From: Janthinobacterium agaricidamnosum NBRC 102515 = DSM 9628 | GTDB taxonomy: Bacteria > Pseudomonadota > Gammaproteobacteria > Burkholderiales > Burkholderiaceae_D | Direction: 5' to 3' | Assembly (NCBI RefSeq): GCF_000723165.1 | Contig: NZ_HG322949.1 | Span: 4,930,173 to 4,994,172 of the forward strand | Length of the DNA: 64,000 nucleotides | Shown here: in pieces, positions 20,587-30,420 of the stretch | How the letters are laid out: each line of letters starts with the position of its first letter | How positions within the stretch are numbered: position 1 is the stretch's first letter | The notes under the pieces: model-generated | What the model saw: the letters and a program-made list of their open reading frames with translations, nothing else | Databases searched by the model: none | What the model was told of the DNA's origin: nothing | Translations under genes and position numbers: made by a program

Positions 20587-21042
20587 ATGCGTAATTTAGT
20601 AAAAGTAAGTGTTCTCGCGGCAAGTCTGTTGACCGTTGCCATGTCGTCGGCCTGGGCCGACGACAGCTCGCCCGTCGGGGTCTGGAAAACCATCGACGAT
20701 GTCAGCGGCAAGCCGAAATCGCTGGTCCGCATTACCGAAAGCAATGGCGTATTGCAAGGCAAGATCGAAAAACTGTTCCGTGCTCCGGAAGAGGATCAAA
20801 ACCCGAAATGCGACCAATGCAAAGGCGACAAAAAGGACCAGCCGATGATCGGGCTGGTCATTTTGTCGGGCTTGAAAAAAGACGGCGATGAATGGAACGG
20901 CGGCGAAATCACCGATCCGAAAGATGGAAAAACCTACAAAAGCAAGCTTCAACTAACCGAGAGCGGCAAGAAATTGCAAGTGCGCGGTTATGTCGGCGTG
21001 CCGATGTTTGGCCGTTCGCAAACCTGGTTGCGCGAAGAATAG
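20587..21042 (+). CDS. DUF2147 secreted protein
   Basis: 151 residues. Signal peptide MRNLVKVSVLAASLLTVAMSSAWA, then a ~125-residue domain starting SPVGVWKTIDD and ending GRSQTWLREE, the pattern of DUF2147 proteins, small periplasmic beta-rich proteins of unknown function. A CDQC motif (in NPKCDQCKGDKK) is the CxxC usually seen in the family and could bind metal or form a disulfide. GGAG lies 8 nt before the ATG at 20587. It follows valS by 72 bp and ends at a terminator. Confidence 0.82.
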   Translation: MRNLVKVSVLAASLLTVAMSSAWADDSSPVGVWKTIDDVSGKPKSLVRITESNGVLQGKIEKLFRAPEEDQNPKCDQCKGDKKDQPMIGLVILSGLKKDGDEWNGGEITDPKDGKTYKSKLQLTESGKKLQVRGYVGVPMFGRSQTWLREE

Positions 21043-21054
21043 CAATGAACATCA

Positions 21055-21082
21055 GGGGCCGGTCGATACCGTCCCCTTTTTT
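21055..21082 (+). terminator. Intrinsic terminator after the DUF2147 gene
   Basis: GGGGCCGG (21055-21062) pairs with CCGTCCCC (21069-21076) with one mismatch, loop TCGATA, followed by TTTTTT. It separates the plus-strand DUF2147 gene from the convergent yaiI. Confidence 0.8.
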
Positions 21083-21083
21083 A

Positions 21084-21548
21084 TCAAGCCGCCGGCGCCT
21101 GTCTGGCGTGCTTGTGCAAATGCCGGTCCAGGCTGTTCGCAAATTGCTGCCGGTCCGACTGGCTGAACGCCGCCGGGCCGCCGGTGTCCACCCCGCCCCC
21201 ACGTAACTCTTCCAAAAACGCGCGCATCGTCAGTTGCTGGGCGATATTATCGTTGGTATAAAACTCACCGCGCGGATTGAGCGCAAAAGCGCCCTTCTTC
21301 AGCACGTCGGCCGCCAGCGGAATGTCGCCGGTGACGACCAGGTCGCCCGGGCTCAGCAGGCGCACGATTTCCTGGTCGGCCACGTCGGCGCCGGAAGGCA
21401 CTTGCACGCTGCGGATGAAACGCGACGGCGGCACCCGCAAGCCCTGGTTGGCCACCAGCGTGACCATCAATTCCAGCCGGTCCGCGACGCGGTACAGGAT
21501 TTCCTTGATGACCACCGGGCAAGCATCGGCATCGACCCAGATCTGCAT
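21084..21548 (-). CDS. yaiI: YaiI/YqxD family (UPF0178, DUF188) protein
   Basis: 154 residues, starting [19 protein letters not shown], the conserved acidic-residue N-terminus of the YaiI family, with [19 protein letters not shown] and GEFYTNDNI as further signatures. PIN-like acidic pattern; biochemical role unknown. The ATG at 21548 overlaps the ruvB stop by one base (TGATG), so it looks coupled to ruvB. Confidence 0.88.
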   Translation of the reverse strand: MQIWVDADACPVVIKEILYRVADRLELMVTLVANQGLRVPPSRFIRSVQVPSGADVADQEIVRLLSPGDLVVTGDIPLAADVLKKGAFALNPRGEFYTNDNIAQQLTMRAFLEELRGGGVDTGGPAAFSQSDRQQFANSLDRHLHKHARQAPAA

Positions 21549-22603
21549 CACAGGTCCCACAATTCGCCGTTCGGGTTGGTGCGCGGCGCGCTGACGCCGA
21601 AGTGGGCGTACGCCGCCGGCGTGGCGATGCGGCCGCGTGGCGTGCGTTGCAAAAATCCTTGCTGGATCAGGTAGGGTTCCAGCACGTCTTCGATGGTGTC
21701 GGCCGCTTCGCCGATCGCCGCCGCCAGGTTGCCGATGCCGACCGGGCCGCCGCCGAACTTGAACAGCACCGCTTCCAGCAATTTGCGGTCCATCACGTCA
21801 AAACCGACCGTATCGACGTCGAGCATCACCAGCGCCTTGTCGGCCACCGATTTGGTGATGTCGCCGTTGCCCTTGACTTCGGCATAGTCGCGCACCCGGC
21901 GCAGCAAGCGGTTGGCGATACGCGGCGTGCCGCGGGCGCGCTGGGCGATTTCGCGCGCGCCGTCCGCATCGACCGGCGCTTTCAGCAAGGCCGCGCTGCG
22001 AGTGACAATCCTGGTCAGTTCGGCGGTGTTGTAAAATTCCAGCCGCGCCACGATGCCGAAGCGGTCGCGCAGCGGATTGGTCAGCATGCCGGCGCGGGTG
22101 GTGGCGCCGACCAGCGTGAACGGCTGCAAGTCGAGTTTCACCGAACGGGCGGCCGGGCCTTCGCCGATCATGATGTCGATCTGGTAATCTTCCAGCGCCG
22201 GATACAGGATCTCTTCGACCACTGGCGACAGCCGGTGGATTTCATCGATGAACAGGACATCGTTCGCTTCCAGGTTGGTCAGGATCGCGGCCAGGTCGCC
22301 CGGCCGTTCCAGCACCGGGCCGGAAGTCTGGCGCAGGTTGACGCCCATTTCGCGCGCGATGATGTGCGCCAGCGTGGTCTTGCCCAGGCCCGGCGGACCG
22401 AACAGCAAGGTGTGGTCCAGCGCTTCCTTGCGCTGGCGCGCGGCGGCAATGAAAATTTCCAGCTGGTCGCGGATTTTTTGCTGCCCGACATATTCCTCGA
22501 GATGCTTGGGGCGCAGCGCGCGTTCGATCGCCTCTTCATTCGGCGAAGCCGGCGCGGCATCGATGATGCGTTGCTCGGTGAAATTGTCGGTCTGGATGCT
22601 CAT
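21548..22603 (-). CDS. ruvB: Holliday junction branch migration ATPase RuvB
   Basis: 351 residues. AAA+ hexameric motor that drives branch migration with RuvA. Walker [10 protein letters not shown], Walker [11 protein letters not shown], sensor LVGATTRAG, arginine-finger region NPLRDRFG, and the C-terminal winged-helix ending [16 protein letters not shown]. It follows ruvA by 14 bp, with AAGG before the ATG. Confidence 0.98.
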   Translation of the reverse strand: MSIQTDNFTEQRIIDAAPASPNEEAIERALRPKHLEEYVGQQKIRDQLEIFIAAARQRKEALDHTLLFGPPGLGKTTLAHIIAREMGVNLRQTSGPVLERPGDLAAILTNLEANDVLFIDEIHRLSPVVEEILYPALEDYQIDIMIGEGPAARSVKLDLQPFTLVGATTRAGMLTNPLRDRFGIVARLEFYNTAELTRIVTRSAALLKAPVDADGAREIAQRARGTPRIANRLLRRVRDYAEVKGNGDITKSVADKALVMLDVDTVGFDVMDRKLLEAVLFKFGGGPVGIGNLAAAIGEAADTIEDVLEPYLIQQGFLQRTPRGRIATPAAYAHFGVSAPRTNPNGELWDL

Positions 22604-22617
22604 GCTGATTACCTTGT

Positions 22618-23196
22618 TTAACCTTTAGAAAGCGCCTTGAGCGCCAGCTTGATGCCATCGGACACGCCGCTGCCGGCCGGCACGCTTTTCAGCGCCAGCA
22701 CGGCTTCCTTATCGGAATAACCGAGCGCCATCAAGGCGTTCAAGATATCCGATTGCGCATCCGGCACCGCGTGCACACCGCCGGCGCCGATGTCGGCGCC
22801 CAGCTTGCCCTTCAATTCCAGCAGCAAGCGTTCGGCGGTCTTTTTGCCGATGCCCGGCACTTTGACAAGGCGGCCGGATTCTTGCAGCGTGATCGCCTGC
22901 GCCAGGTCGGCGATGGTCATGCCAGACAGGATAGACAAGGCCATGCGCGCGCCGACGCCGGTGATCTTGATCAATTGGCGGAACACGGCACGCTCCTCGG
23001 CATTGCCGAAACCAAACAGCAGATGCGCATCTTCGCGGATCGCCTGGTGCGTGAACAACACGACTTTTTCGCCGACGTGCGGCAAGTTATAAAAAGTGCT
23101 CATCGGCACATCGACTTCATAAGCGACGCCCTGGCAATCGACCAGCAATTGCGGCGGATTCTTTTCAAGCAAAATACCGGAGAGACGACCTATCAT
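22618..23196 (-). CDS. ruvA: Holliday junction DNA-binding protein RuvA
   Basis: 192 residues. N-terminal OB fold ([20 protein letters not shown]), tandem helix-hairpin-helix motifs ([16 protein letters not shown] and [19 protein letters not shown]) that grip the junction, a flexible linker, and the small C-terminal domain III ([16 protein letters not shown]) that contacts RuvB. It follows ruvC by 45 bp. Confidence 0.97.
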   Translation of the reverse strand: MIGRLSGILLEKNPPQLLVDCQGVAYEVDVPMSTFYNLPHVGEKVVLFTHQAIREDAHLLFGFGNAEERAVFRQLIKITGVGARMALSILSGMTIADLAQAITLQESGRLVKVPGIGKKTAERLLLELKGKLGADIGAGGVHAVPDAQSDILNALMALGYSDKEAVLALKSVPAGSGVSDGIKLALKALSKG

Positions 23197-23241
23197 GGCT
23201 ATAGCCTGGAGAAAAAAGTGAAATGAGGAAATCAGTATAGT

Positions 23242-23781
23242 TTAGCCGACCAGCCGGCCGCGTTTCATCCGCAAACCGGACAAGCCGGGCGCCAGCGCGG
23301 AGATCATGGCCAGCGCATCATGACTGTTGGCATGGCAAATCGCAACACCCAATGCATCGGCGGCATCGCTGCCGGGCAAGCCGGGCAAGGTCAGCAAGCG
23401 CGCCACCATTTCCTGGACTTGCTCCTTGGCAGCCTTGCCATGGCCGGTAACGGCTTGCTTGACTTGCAGCGCAGTATATTCGGCCACGCCGAGATCGGCG
23501 CCGACCAGCGCGCAAATCGCCGCGCCGCGCGCCTGGCCGAGCAGCAAGGTCGATTGCGGATTGACGTTGACGAAGACTTTTTCGATCGCCGCGCAATCGG
23601 GCTGGTAAGTCGCGACGATTTCGCTAATGCCTTGCAAGATGATCTTCAGGCGCGACGGCAAGTCGCCGCCGGACACCGTCTTGATGGTGCCGGAAGCGAT
23701 GTAACGCAGCTTGCCGCCCTGTTTGTCGATGACGCCAAAACCGGTGGTGCGCAAGCCTGGATCTATGCCGAGTATGATCAT
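23242..23781 (-). CDS. ruvC: Crossover junction endodeoxyribonuclease RuvC
   Basis: 179 residues, RNase H-fold Holliday-junction resolvase that acts with RuvAB. Conserved acidic catalytic residues appear in [15 protein letters not shown] near the N-terminus, AAIEKVFVN in the middle, and [16 protein letters not shown] near the C-terminus. The ruvCAB order on the minus strand is the usual one. Upstream are a TATAGAAT-like -10 and the structured element at 23848-23971. Confidence 0.97.
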   Translation of the reverse strand: MIILGIDPGLRTTGFGVIDKQGGKLRYIASGTIKTVSGGDLPSRLKIILQGISEIVATYQPDCAAIEKVFVNVNPQSTLLLGQARGAAICALVGADLGVAEYTALQVKQAVTGHGKAAKEQVQEMVARLLTLPGLPGSDAADALGVAICHANSHDALAMISALAPGLSGLRMKRGRLVG

Positions 23782-23847
23782 CGCCTGATTCTATAATGAA
23801 TACGGCAGGCGCCGGCGATTGACCGGGGCCTGCCGTTTATGCATCCT

Positions 23848-23971
23848 CATAATGCCTAGGAAACCGTAGCGAGCGGCTTGAGTTGCGGCTGAGAAGCGGA
23901 GCTGTGCGCATGCACAGTGAGCATCGGAAGCGGCAAATCAGGCTGCGCAGTAGGTTTATCAGGCATTATTT
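23848..23971. ncRNA. Structured ~120-bp element, candidate betaproteobacterial small RNA/repeat
   Basis: Lies in the ruvC-purH gap. ATAATGCCTAGGAAACC (23849-23865) is imperfectly repeated in inverted form as GGTTTATCAGGCATTAT at 23953-23969, closing the element. In the centre GCTGTGC-GCA-TGCACAG (23901-23916) forms a tight hairpin within GAGAAGCGGAGCTGT...ACAGTGAGCATCGG. I recall this core from many Burkholderiales intergenic regions, where Rfam describes a betaproteobacterial toxic small RNA; I cannot verify the match. Strand is uncertain because of the symmetry. Confidence 0.45.
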
Positions 23972-23974
23972 AGA

Positions 23975-25561
23975 TTAATGGCGGAAATGACGGGTACCCG
24001 TGAACAACATCACGACGCCGCGCTCATCGGCGGCATCGATCACTTCCTGGTCGCGCATCGAACCACCCGGATGGATCACGCAATTCGCGCCGGCGTCGAC
24101 CACCACGTCGAGACCGTCGCGGAACGGGAAGAACGCATCCGATGCGACTACCGAGCCGGCCAGCGACAGGCCGGCGTTTTGCGCCTTGATCGACGCGATG
24201 CGCGCCGAATCGATGCGGCTCATCTGGCCGGCGCCTACGCCCAGCGTCATGTTATTGCCGCAGAATACGATCGCATTCGACTTGACGTACTTGGCGACGC
24301 GCCAGGCGAACATCAAATCCTGCAATTGCTGCTGGGTAGGCTGTAATTTGGAAACCACGCGCAAATCCGAAATCAGCACGTTTTTCGCATCCGGCGATTG
24401 CACCAGCAAACCGCCGCCGACACGCTTGAAATCCATGGCATTCACGGCATTGCCCAGCGGAATTTCCAGCATGCGCACGTTTTGCTTGCTCGACAGAATT
24501 TTTTTCGCTTCGGCCGAGAACGATGGCGCGATCAGCACTTCGACGAACAGCTTGGCGATTTCGCCGGCGGTAGCACCGTCGAGTTCGGTATTAAAGGCGA
24601 TGATGCCGCCGAATGCCGACGTCGGATCGGTTTTCAAGGCACGTGCATATGCTTCGGCCGCATTGGCGCCCAATGCCACGCCGCAAGGATTGGCGTGCTT
24701 GACGATGACGCAAGCGGCGCTCTGGTCGAAGCCGCCCAGGCTCTTGACGCATTCCCATGCGGCATCGGCATCGGCGATATTGTTGTACGACAATTCCTTG
24801 CCTTGCAATTGACGGTAGTTGCTGAGCGAACCATCGGCCACGTTCAGGTCGCGGTAAAACGCCGCGCTCTGGTGCGGGTTTTCGCCGTAGCGCATGTCTT
24901 GCACTTTTTCAAAGGCGACGTTCAGCGTTTGCGGGTAGTGGCTGCGGCTGGCGTGAGCCTTGTTCGGTCCCAGGCTGGTCAGGTAATTGGTGATGGCGCC
25001 GTCGTATTGCGCGGTGTGCGCGAACACTTTCTTGGCCAACATGAATTTGGTGTCGTAGCTGACCGCACCGGCCTTGCCGTCGGCCGCCTTGATTTCCGCC
25101 AGTACCGTACCGTAGTCGGTCGGATCGCAAATGACGACCACGTCCTTGTGATTCTTGGCCGCCGAGCGCAGCATGGTCGGGCCGCCGATATCGATGTTTT
25201 CGATCGCGTCTTCCAGCGTGCACGTATCTTTCGCCACCGTCGCCTGGAATGGGTACAGATTGACCACCACCATGTCGATGGCCGGCATATCGTGCTCGAC
25301 CAGCTTGGACATGTGCTCGGGGAAATCGCGCCGCGCCAGGATGCCGCCGTGTACTTTCGGGTGCAAGGTCTTGACACGACCATCGAGCATCTCGGGGAAA
25401 CCGGTGTAGTCGGCGACTTCCGTCACCGGCACGCCGTTATCCGCCAACAACTTGGCGGTACCGCCGGTGGACAGGATATGGACGCCGAGCGCGGACAGCG
25501 CGCGGGCAAAATCGAGAACGCCGGTCTTGTCGGAAACGGAAATCAGGGCTTGTTTGATCAT
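23975..25561 (-). CDS. purH: Bifunctional AICAR formyltransferase / IMP cyclohydrolase
   Basis: 528 residues. It catalyses the last two steps of IMP synthesis. The N-terminal MGS-fold cyclohydrolase starts [19 protein letters not shown], with [15 protein letters not shown]; the AICAR transformylase part has [25 protein letters not shown] and the C-terminal [14 protein letters not shown] ending GTRHFRH. The ATG at 25561 gives the conserved start. The frame stays open upstream into a 12-bp tandem repeat encoding Leu/Pro-rich sequence, which I treat as non-coding. It follows fis. Confidence 0.97.
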   Translation of the reverse strand: MIKQALISVSDKTGVLDFARALSALGVHILSTGGTAKLLADNGVPVTEVADYTGFPEMLDGRVKTLHPKVHGGILARRDFPEHMSKLVEHDMPAIDMVVVNLYPFQATVAKDTCTLEDAIENIDIGGPTMLRSAAKNHKDVVVICDPTDYGTVLAEIKAADGKAGAVSYDTKFMLAKKVFAHTAQYDGAITNYLTSLGPNKAHASRSHYPQTLNVAFEKVQDMRYGENPHQSAAFYRDLNVADGSLSNYRQLQGKELSYNNIADADAAWECVKSLGGFDQSAACVIVKHANPCGVALGANAAEAYARALKTDPTSAFGGIIAFNTELDGATAGEIAKLFVEVLIAPSFSAEAKKILSSKQNVRMLEIPLGNAVNAMDFKRVGGGLLVQSPDAKNVLISDLRVVSKLQPTQQQLQDLMFAWRVAKYVKSNAIVFCGNNMTLGVGAGQMSRIDSARIASIKAQNAGLSLAGSVVASDAFFPFRDGLDVVVDAGANCVIHPGGSMRDQEVIDAADERGVVMLFTGTRHFRH

Positions 25562-25611
25562 GGCAATGGCTAGGTTGTTAAGTGTTCTTGGCGGATAGGA
25601 TGGCGGCAACG

Positions 25612-25671
25612 CAAGGGGCAATTCAAGGGGCAATGCAAGCGGCAATACAAGGAACAATAGAAGCGAGCAAC
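25612..25671. repeat. 12-bp tandem repeat (about 5 degenerate units) between fis and purH
   Basis: Consecutive 12-mers CAAGGGGCAATT, CAAGGGGCAATG, CAAGCGGCAATA, CAAGGAACAATA and GAAGCGAGCAAC, with a possible sixth, weaker unit at 25600-25611. It lies in the purH leader on the transcribed (minus) strand and its period is a multiple of three. Confidence 0.8.
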
Positions 25672-25719
25672 AGCAAGCGGGGCGCAAACGGCGCGCGGCC
25701 GCTCGCGGCGCCAGGAAAC

Positions 25720-25965
25720 TTACAGCAGGCCGTGCTCTTGCAACTTCTTGCGCAAGGTATTGCGGTTGATCCCCAGCATTTGCGCGGCGTGCGACTGGTT
25801 GCCGTCGGCGCGCGTCATCACCACTTCGAGGATCGGTTTTTCCACGGTCAGCACGACCATGTCGTAGATATTCGATGCTTGCTGCTCGCCGAGGTCGTTG
25901 AAATACTCTTCTAGACTCTTCTGGACGACTTCCTGGATACTTTCTTTACTCATTTTACGATTCAT
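25720..25965 (-). CDS. fis: Fis family DNA-binding protein
   Basis: 81 residues (77 if the second Met at 25953 is used, the length I recall for this family in Burkholderiales). The C-terminal helix-turn-helix [29 protein letters not shown] is characteristic; the N-terminal helices mediate dimerisation. Nucleoid-associated factor for DNA bending and transcription control. Neither start has a strong ribosome-binding site. It sits downstream of dusB (102-bp gap), the order widely conserved in proteobacteria, and upstream of purH. Confidence 0.93.
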   Translation of the reverse strand: MNRKMSKESIQEVVQKSLEEYFNDLGEQQASNIYDMVVLTVEKPILEVVMTRADGNQSHAAQMLGINRNTLRKKLQEHGLL

Positions 25966-26067
25966 TCGGCTAATTAATATGTCATGACGCTATCTTCGTG
26001 CCGCTATAAAACGCGTGACGGTAAGGCGTTCGCCCTTTTTTCTGTAACTTTTGCTGTCTGTATGTCT

Positions 26068-27096
26068 TTATGCTGCGAGGTTTTCTTCGGCATGGTCTTC
26101 AGCGAGGCGGTATTGTAACCGTTCGCCAAATTTCCATTGCGACTCGAAAAATTGATCCACTGCAACTAATTGCAGCTCGGTCGATTCCAGCAAATTCATC
26201 TTCTGTCGGAACTCTTCGCCGCCCGGCAAGTCGCGCACATACCAGCCGATATGCTTGCGCGCCGTGCGCACGCCGAGGAATTCGCCATAAAACGCATAAT
26301 GGGCGCGCAAGTGTTCGTCCATCAGCGCCCGCACTTCATCGACATACGGCGCCGGCAGCAAAGTGCCGGTGCGCAAGAAGTGATCGATTTCGCGGCAAAT
26401 CCACGGCCGCCCTTGCGCCGCGCGGCCGATCATCACGGCGTCGGCGCCGGTTCGGTCGAGCACCAGGCGCGCCTTTTCAGGCGTCGTGATATCGCCATTG
26501 GCGACCACCGGAATCTTGACCGACGCTTTCACGGCGGCAATGGTTTCATATTCCGCATCGCCCTTGTAACCGTCGGCGCGGGTACGGCCATGCAAGGTCA
26601 GCATCTGGATGCCGGCTTGCTCGGCGAGGCGCGCGATCGTCAGCGCATTCTTGTTTTCGCGGTTCCAGCCGGTGCGGAATTTCAGCGTCACCGGCACATC
26701 GACGGCATTGACCACCGCGTGCAAGATGCGCTCGACCAGGCTTTCGTTTTGCAACAGGGCCGAACCGCACCAGCTATTGCAGACCTTTTTCACCGGGCAG
26801 CCCATATTGATATCGATGATCTGTGCGCCGCGGTCCACATTGAACCTGGCGCAATCGGCCAGGTCTTGCGGGTCGGCGCCGGCGATCTGCACCGCCTTCG
26901 GTTCCATCTCGCCATCGTGGTCGGTGCGCCGGGAGCTTTTCTCGGTGGCCCACAGCCGCGGATTCGACGCCGCCATTTCCGACACGGCATAACCGGCGCC
27001 CAATTGCTTGCACAACTGGCGGAACGGCCTATCCGTCACCCCGGCCATCGGAGCGACGAAAACGTTGTTGCGCAGTATGTGTGGGCCGATTTGCAC
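26068..27096 (-). CDS. dusB: tRNA-dihydrouridine synthase B
   Basis: 342 residues, FMN-dependent TIM barrel reducing uridine to dihydrouridine in the tRNA D-loop. MAGVTDRPFRQLCKQLGAG opens the barrel; DINMGCPVKKVCNSWCGSAL carries the catalytic Cys of GCP; LHGRTRADGYKG, VVANGDITTPEKA and DAVMIGRAAQGRPW are FMN-site signatures. The start is a GTG at 27096. First gene of the dusB-fis(-purH) unit. Confidence 0.95.
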   Translation of the reverse strand: MQIGPHILRNNVFVAPMAGVTDRPFRQLCKQLGAGYAVSEMAASNPRLWATEKSSRRTDHDGEMEPKAVQIAGADPQDLADCARFNVDRGAQIIDINMGCPVKKVCNSWCGSALLQNESLVERILHAVVNAVDVPVTLKFRTGWNRENKNALTIARLAEQAGIQMLTLHGRTRADGYKGDAEYETIAAVKASVKIPVVANGDITTPEKARLVLDRTGADAVMIGRAAQGRPWICREIDHFLRTGTLLPAPYVDEVRALMDEHLRAHYAFYGEFLGVRTARKHIGWYVRDLPGGEEFRQKMNLLESTELQLVAVDQFFESQWKFGERLQYRLAEDHAEENLAA

Positions 27097-27211
27097 TGGA
27101 GAACCTGATGGATGGGGGAACCTGCTATTTTAACCGATCGCTGCCTAATTAATAAGCACTATTTTTTATTGGACAAGCAGGCTACCCAATTTTGCCGTTA
27201 TAAAACCGGGA

Positions 27212-27856
27212 TCAGGCCAGTTCATCCATCGCAGCGGCACTCAAGTGGGCGACGTCGCCCCACTGCAGCAGGCTCAATCTGCCGTCGCTGTACGAAAAGC
27301 GGTTGATGCTGGCGTTCTTGACCTGGAAGTCGCGCGGGCTGTCGAGCGACATGCCGAGCGCCGCCCGGTAGGCGCACTCAAGCACGCCGCCATGGGCTAC
27401 CAGTGCAATAGTCTCTCCATCGTGGCGCGCCGCCCACGCGGCGATGGCGCTGACGCAACGCTGCGAAAACTGGCGGAAACTTTCTGCGACCCGCTCGCCG
27501 GACGGCATCACCGCGTCGATCTGGCGTGCTTGCCACTCGGCATATTCAGCCGGATATTGACGCTCGATGTCGGCGTACAACAAGCCTTCGAAGGCGCCAT
27601 AACAACGCTCGCGCAACTGGATGTCGCTGTGCACCGGCAAGCCATGGTGGCCAGCCAGCGCCAGCGCGGTCTGGCGCGCGCGCTGCAAATCGCTGGCGAC
27701 AATGACCGACAACGGCGCGTCCGCCAGGGCCCGCGCCATCGCATCGGCCTGGCGCTGCCCTTCCTGGTTCAAGGGAATGTCGATATGCCCTTGCAAGCGG
27801 CGCTCGGCGTTCCACGGGGTTTCGCCGTGGCGTATCAATATAATGCTGGTGCTCAT
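27212..27856 (-). CDS. Histidine phosphatase family protein (GpmB/CobC-like)
   Basis: 214 residues, branch 1 histidine-phosphatase fold. Catalytic RHG motif in ILIRHGETPWN with LQGHIDIPLNQEGQRQA, a second arginine in SDLQRARQTA, acid residue in RCYGAFEGL, and the second catalytic His in LVAHGGVLEC. Such proteins are often annotated phosphoglycerate mutase, but alpha-ribazole-phosphate or other small phosphate esters are equally possible. It starts 3 bp after the PEBP gene stop, so the two are one transcript. Confidence 0.85.
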   Translation of the reverse strand: MSTSIILIRHGETPWNAERRLQGHIDIPLNQEGQRQADAMARALADAPLSVIVASDLQRARQTALALAGHHGLPVHSDIQLRERCYGAFEGLLYADIERQYPAEYAEWQARQIDAVMPSGERVAESFRQFSQRCVSAIAAWAARHDGETIALVAHGGVLECAYRAALGMSLDSPRDFQVKNASINRFSYSDGRLSLLQWGDVAHLSAAAMDELA

Positions 27857-27859
27857 CAG

Positions 27860-28513
27860 TTATTTCTTCAAGGTAGACGCCAGTCCCGGATTCAGCGAAT
27901 AGGCGGCGATCAGTTGGGCTTCATCGATGATATGGCCGTGCAGCGCGGCCAGCGCCTGCTGTCCACTAAAGCCCGCTGCCAGTTCCAGCCGCGGCACGTC
28001 GAGCGCATACAGCCGGAATATATAGTGGTGCAAGCGTTCATCGTTCCACGGTGGACATGGGCCGTCGTAACCGTAATAGTCGCCGGCCATGTCCGGGTCG
28101 TTGGCAAACCAGCCGGTGTAATCGTTCAAGCCCTGGCGCAAGGACACGCCATTCGCCGACACCACTGGCGCGCCGGATTTGCCGCGCGCCGTGACGCCGC
28201 TGGAAAACTGGCCGGCGCCCAGCACCCGCAAGGTCAACGGCAAGTCCAGCAAGCTCCAGTGGAAAAAGTCGCCGCGCGGCGTATTCAGCGCCACGATCTT
28301 GCCTTCCTGATTGACGTTGCCGCCATCGAGCGGCGCATCGCCGTCGATGCAAAACAGGGCCAGCGATTCGGTGCCGTTCGGCACGTCGTCCCACGCCAGG
28401 TGCGGATTGCGGTTGCCCGCCTGCATCACATGGGCCGCAGGATCGGGCTCGGCAAACGCGAATTCTGCAGGGATGAGCCCGCCATTGCGGAAAGAATCGC
28501 TCCATAGTTTCAT
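27860..28513 (-). CDS. YbhB/YbcL-type phosphatidylethanolamine-binding (PEBP/RKIP-like) protein
   Basis: 217 residues, cytoplasmic (no signal peptide). Family signatures are NPHLAWDDVPNGTESLALFCIDGDAP near the N-terminus, FFHWSLLDLP, YTGWFANDPDMAG...YGYDGPCPPWNDERLHHYIFRLYALD, the PEBP anion-binding core. Function in bacteria is not established. Slightly longer than the E. coli YbhB (~160), with an extended loop around residues 115-150. GGAG precedes the ATG. Confidence 0.87.
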   Translation of the reverse strand: MKLWSDSFRNGGLIPAEFAFAEPDPAAHVMQAGNRNPHLAWDDVPNGTESLALFCIDGDAPLDGGNVNQEGKIVALNTPRGDFFHWSLLDLPLTLRVLGAGQFSSGVTARGKSGAPVVSANGVSLRQGLNDYTGWFANDPDMAGDYYGYDGPCPPWNDERLHHYIFRLYALDVPRLELAAGFSGQQALAALHGHIIDEAQLIAAYSLNPGLASTLKK

Positions 28514-28557
28514 TTGCCGGTCTCCATCGACGTGATTGATCTGCGTACTCTGCGTAC

Positions 28558-29004
28558 TTATTTAGGCGACACTTGCAGCCAGAACGTCACCGGACCATCA
28601 TTGGTCAGCGACACTTGCATGTCGGCGCCAAATTGTCCGGTCTCGACTTGCCCATGCTTGCCGCGCGCCTGGGCAACCACATGATCGAACAGGCGCAAGC
28701 CGTCTTGCGGACTGGCGGCCGGCGTGAACGATGGCCGCGAGCCGGACTTGGTGTCGGCCGCCAGCGTAAATTGCGGCACCAGCAGCAAGCCGCCGGCCAC
28801 GTCGGCCAGGCTGCGGTTCATCTTGCCGGCCTGGTCGCTGAACATGCGGTAAGCCAGCAATTTGGTCAGCAGCGCATCGGCTTCCTTTTCGGTATCGCCG
28901 CGCTCGGCGCACAGCAATACCAGCAAGCCGGCGCCGATCGCGCCTATCGTGCGGCCATCGACGACCACGCTGGCGTGGCTGACGCGTTGCAACAGCGCGA
29001 TCAT
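28558..29004 (-). CDS. dtd: D-aminoacyl-tRNA deacylase
   Basis: 148 residues. It hydrolyses D-aminoacyl-tRNA (notably D-Tyr-tRNA). Conserved N-terminus [17 protein letters not shown], the VPQFTL motif (canonical SQFTL; Pro replaces Ser here) and NDGPVTFWL near the C-terminus, the Gly-cisPro motif that rejects L-amino acids. The ATG at 29004 overlaps the tyrS stop by 4 bp (ATGA). Pairing a proofreading deacylase with tyrosyl-tRNA synthetase in one operon makes functional sense. Confidence 0.95.
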   Translation of the reverse strand: MIALLQRVSHASVVVDGRTIGAIGAGLLVLLCAERGDTEKEADALLTKLLAYRMFSDQAGKMNRSLADVAGGLLLVPQFTLAADTKSGSRPSFTPAASPQDGLRLFDHVVAQARGKHGQVETGQFGADMQVSLTNDGPVTFWLQVSPK

Positions 29005-30266
29005 GCGCTCAAGGTGACACGCGCGAATTTGCGCTTGCCGACTTGCAGCACGAGCGTACCGGCCTCGACTTTCAATGCCTTGTCGCTGATGACGCTGCCG
29101 TCGATGCGCACGCCGCCCTGTTCGATCATGCGCATCGCTTCCGACGTCGACGGGCACAGGCCAGCCTGCTTCAGCAATTGCGGAATGCCCAGCGGCGCGC
29201 CAGTCAGCGCCACTTCCGGCACATCGTCCGGGATGCCGCCCTTGGAGCGGTTGACGAAGTCGGCCAGCGCATCCTCGGCCGCCTGCTGGTCGTGGAAGCG
29301 GGCCACGATTTCCTGCGCCAGCGCCACCTTGGCGTCGCGCGGGTTGCGGCCGCCGTCGACTTCCGCCTTCAGCCGGGCCAGCTCGGCGATCGAGCGCCAC
29401 GACAGCAATTCGTAATAGCGCCACATCATCACGTCGGAAATACTCATCAGCTTGGCGAACATGGTGTTGGCCGGTTCGGTGATGCCGATGTAGTTATTCT
29501 TCGATTTCGACATTTTTTCGACGCCGTCCAAACCTTCCAGCAGCGGCATGGTCAAAATACACTGTTGTTCTTGTCCGTACTGCTTTTGCAGTTCGCGGCC
29601 GACCAGCAAATTGAATTTCTGGTCGGTACCGCCCAGTTCCAGGTCCGACTTGAGGGCCACCGAGTCGTAGCCCTGCATCAGCGGATACAGGAATTCATGC
29701 ACCGAAATCGGCACGCCTTCCTTGAAACGCTTGGTGAAGTCGTCGCGCTCGATCATGCGCGCCACCGTGTAGTGCGACGCCAGCTTGATCATGCCGCGCG
29801 CGCCCAGCGGATCGCACCACTCGGAGTTATAGCGAATTTCGGTTTTTGCGGCGTCCAGTACCAAAGATGCTTGCGCGAAGTACGTCATTGCGTTAAGTTC
29901 TATCTGCTCCTTGGTCAGCGGAGGACGCGTGATGTTACGGCCCGATGGATCGCCGATCATCGACGTGAAATCGCCGATCAGGAACGTCACGTGGTGGCCC
30001 AGGTTTTGCAGTTGACGCATCTTGTTCAGCACCACGGTATGACCCAGGTGCAAGTCCGGTGCGGTAGGGTCCAGGCCCAGTTTGATGCGCAGCGGGACGC
30101 CGCTTTGTTCGGAGCGCGCCAGTTTTTGCGCAAATTCGCTTTCGATCAACAGTTCTTCAACACCGCGCTTGGTGATCGCAAGGGCTTCTTGCACTCTGTC
30201 CGACAATGGCAGTGCGGTGGCAGCGGCGCTGGCCTTCTGGGGCGATGCGGTGAAGTTGGTATCCAT
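29001..30266 (-). CDS. tyrS: Tyrosine-tRNA ligase
   Basis: 421 residues, class I synthetase. HIGH-type motif in [20 protein letters not shown] in [14 protein letters not shown]; the C-terminal S4 RNA-binding domain ([20 protein letters not shown]) contacts tRNA-Tyr. It has the short insert typical of the second bacterial TyrS type. The first ~20 residues are a variable Ala-rich extension. It overlaps dtd by 4 bp and is divergent from the M23 peptidase gene. Confidence 0.96.
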   Translation of the reverse strand: MDTNFTASPQKASAAATALPLSDRVQEALAITKRGVEELLIESEFAQKLARSEQSGVPLRIKLGLDPTAPDLHLGHTVVLNKMRQLQNLGHHVTFLIGDFTSMIGDPSGRNITRPPLTKEQIELNAMTYFAQASLVLDAAKTEIRYNSEWCDPLGARGMIKLASHYTVARMIERDDFTKRFKEGVPISVHEFLYPLMQGYDSVALKSDLELGGTDQKFNLLVGRELQKQYGQEQQCILTMPLLEGLDGVEKMSKSKNNYIGITEPANTMFAKLMSISDVMMWRYYELLSWRSIAELARLKAEVDGGRNPRDAKVALAQEIVARFHDQQAAEDALADFVNRSKGGIPDDVPEVALTGAPLGIPQLLKQAGLCPSTSEAMRMIEQGGVRIDGSVISDKALKVEAGTLVLQVGKRKFARVTLSA

Positions 30267-30310
30267 AAATAATATAGTTTGTATCGAAATGGTAGTAGGT
30301 TTGCGGAGTT

Positions 30311-30319
30311 TGTTATAAT
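30311..30319 (+). promoter_or_regulatory. Extended -10 promoter of the M23 peptidase gene
   Basis: TG-T-TATAAT is a full extended -10, predicting a start near 30326 and a ~95-nt leader. The surrounding 16 bases match the thrB-unit promoter at 439-454 except at one or two positions. Confidence 0.6.
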
Positions 30320-30420
30320 GCCCGATTCCATCAATCTTGCCGTATGAAAACGAACCAAAATAACAATAAAAAAGAGCTTTAGTTCACGAATCGTTCAAGC
30401 GGCAAATTTTAACTGATTGC

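Noticed and set aside
20587..21042. DUF2147 gene as a toxin or immunity gene next to valS
   Set aside because: The signal peptide and domain pattern fit ordinary DUF2147 and there is no partner gene.
25562..25687. Leu/Pro-rich N-terminal extension of purH starting from a TTG
   Set aside because: It is encoded by the 12-bp tandem repeat, has no ribosome-binding site, and PurH proteins begin at the ATG at 25561.
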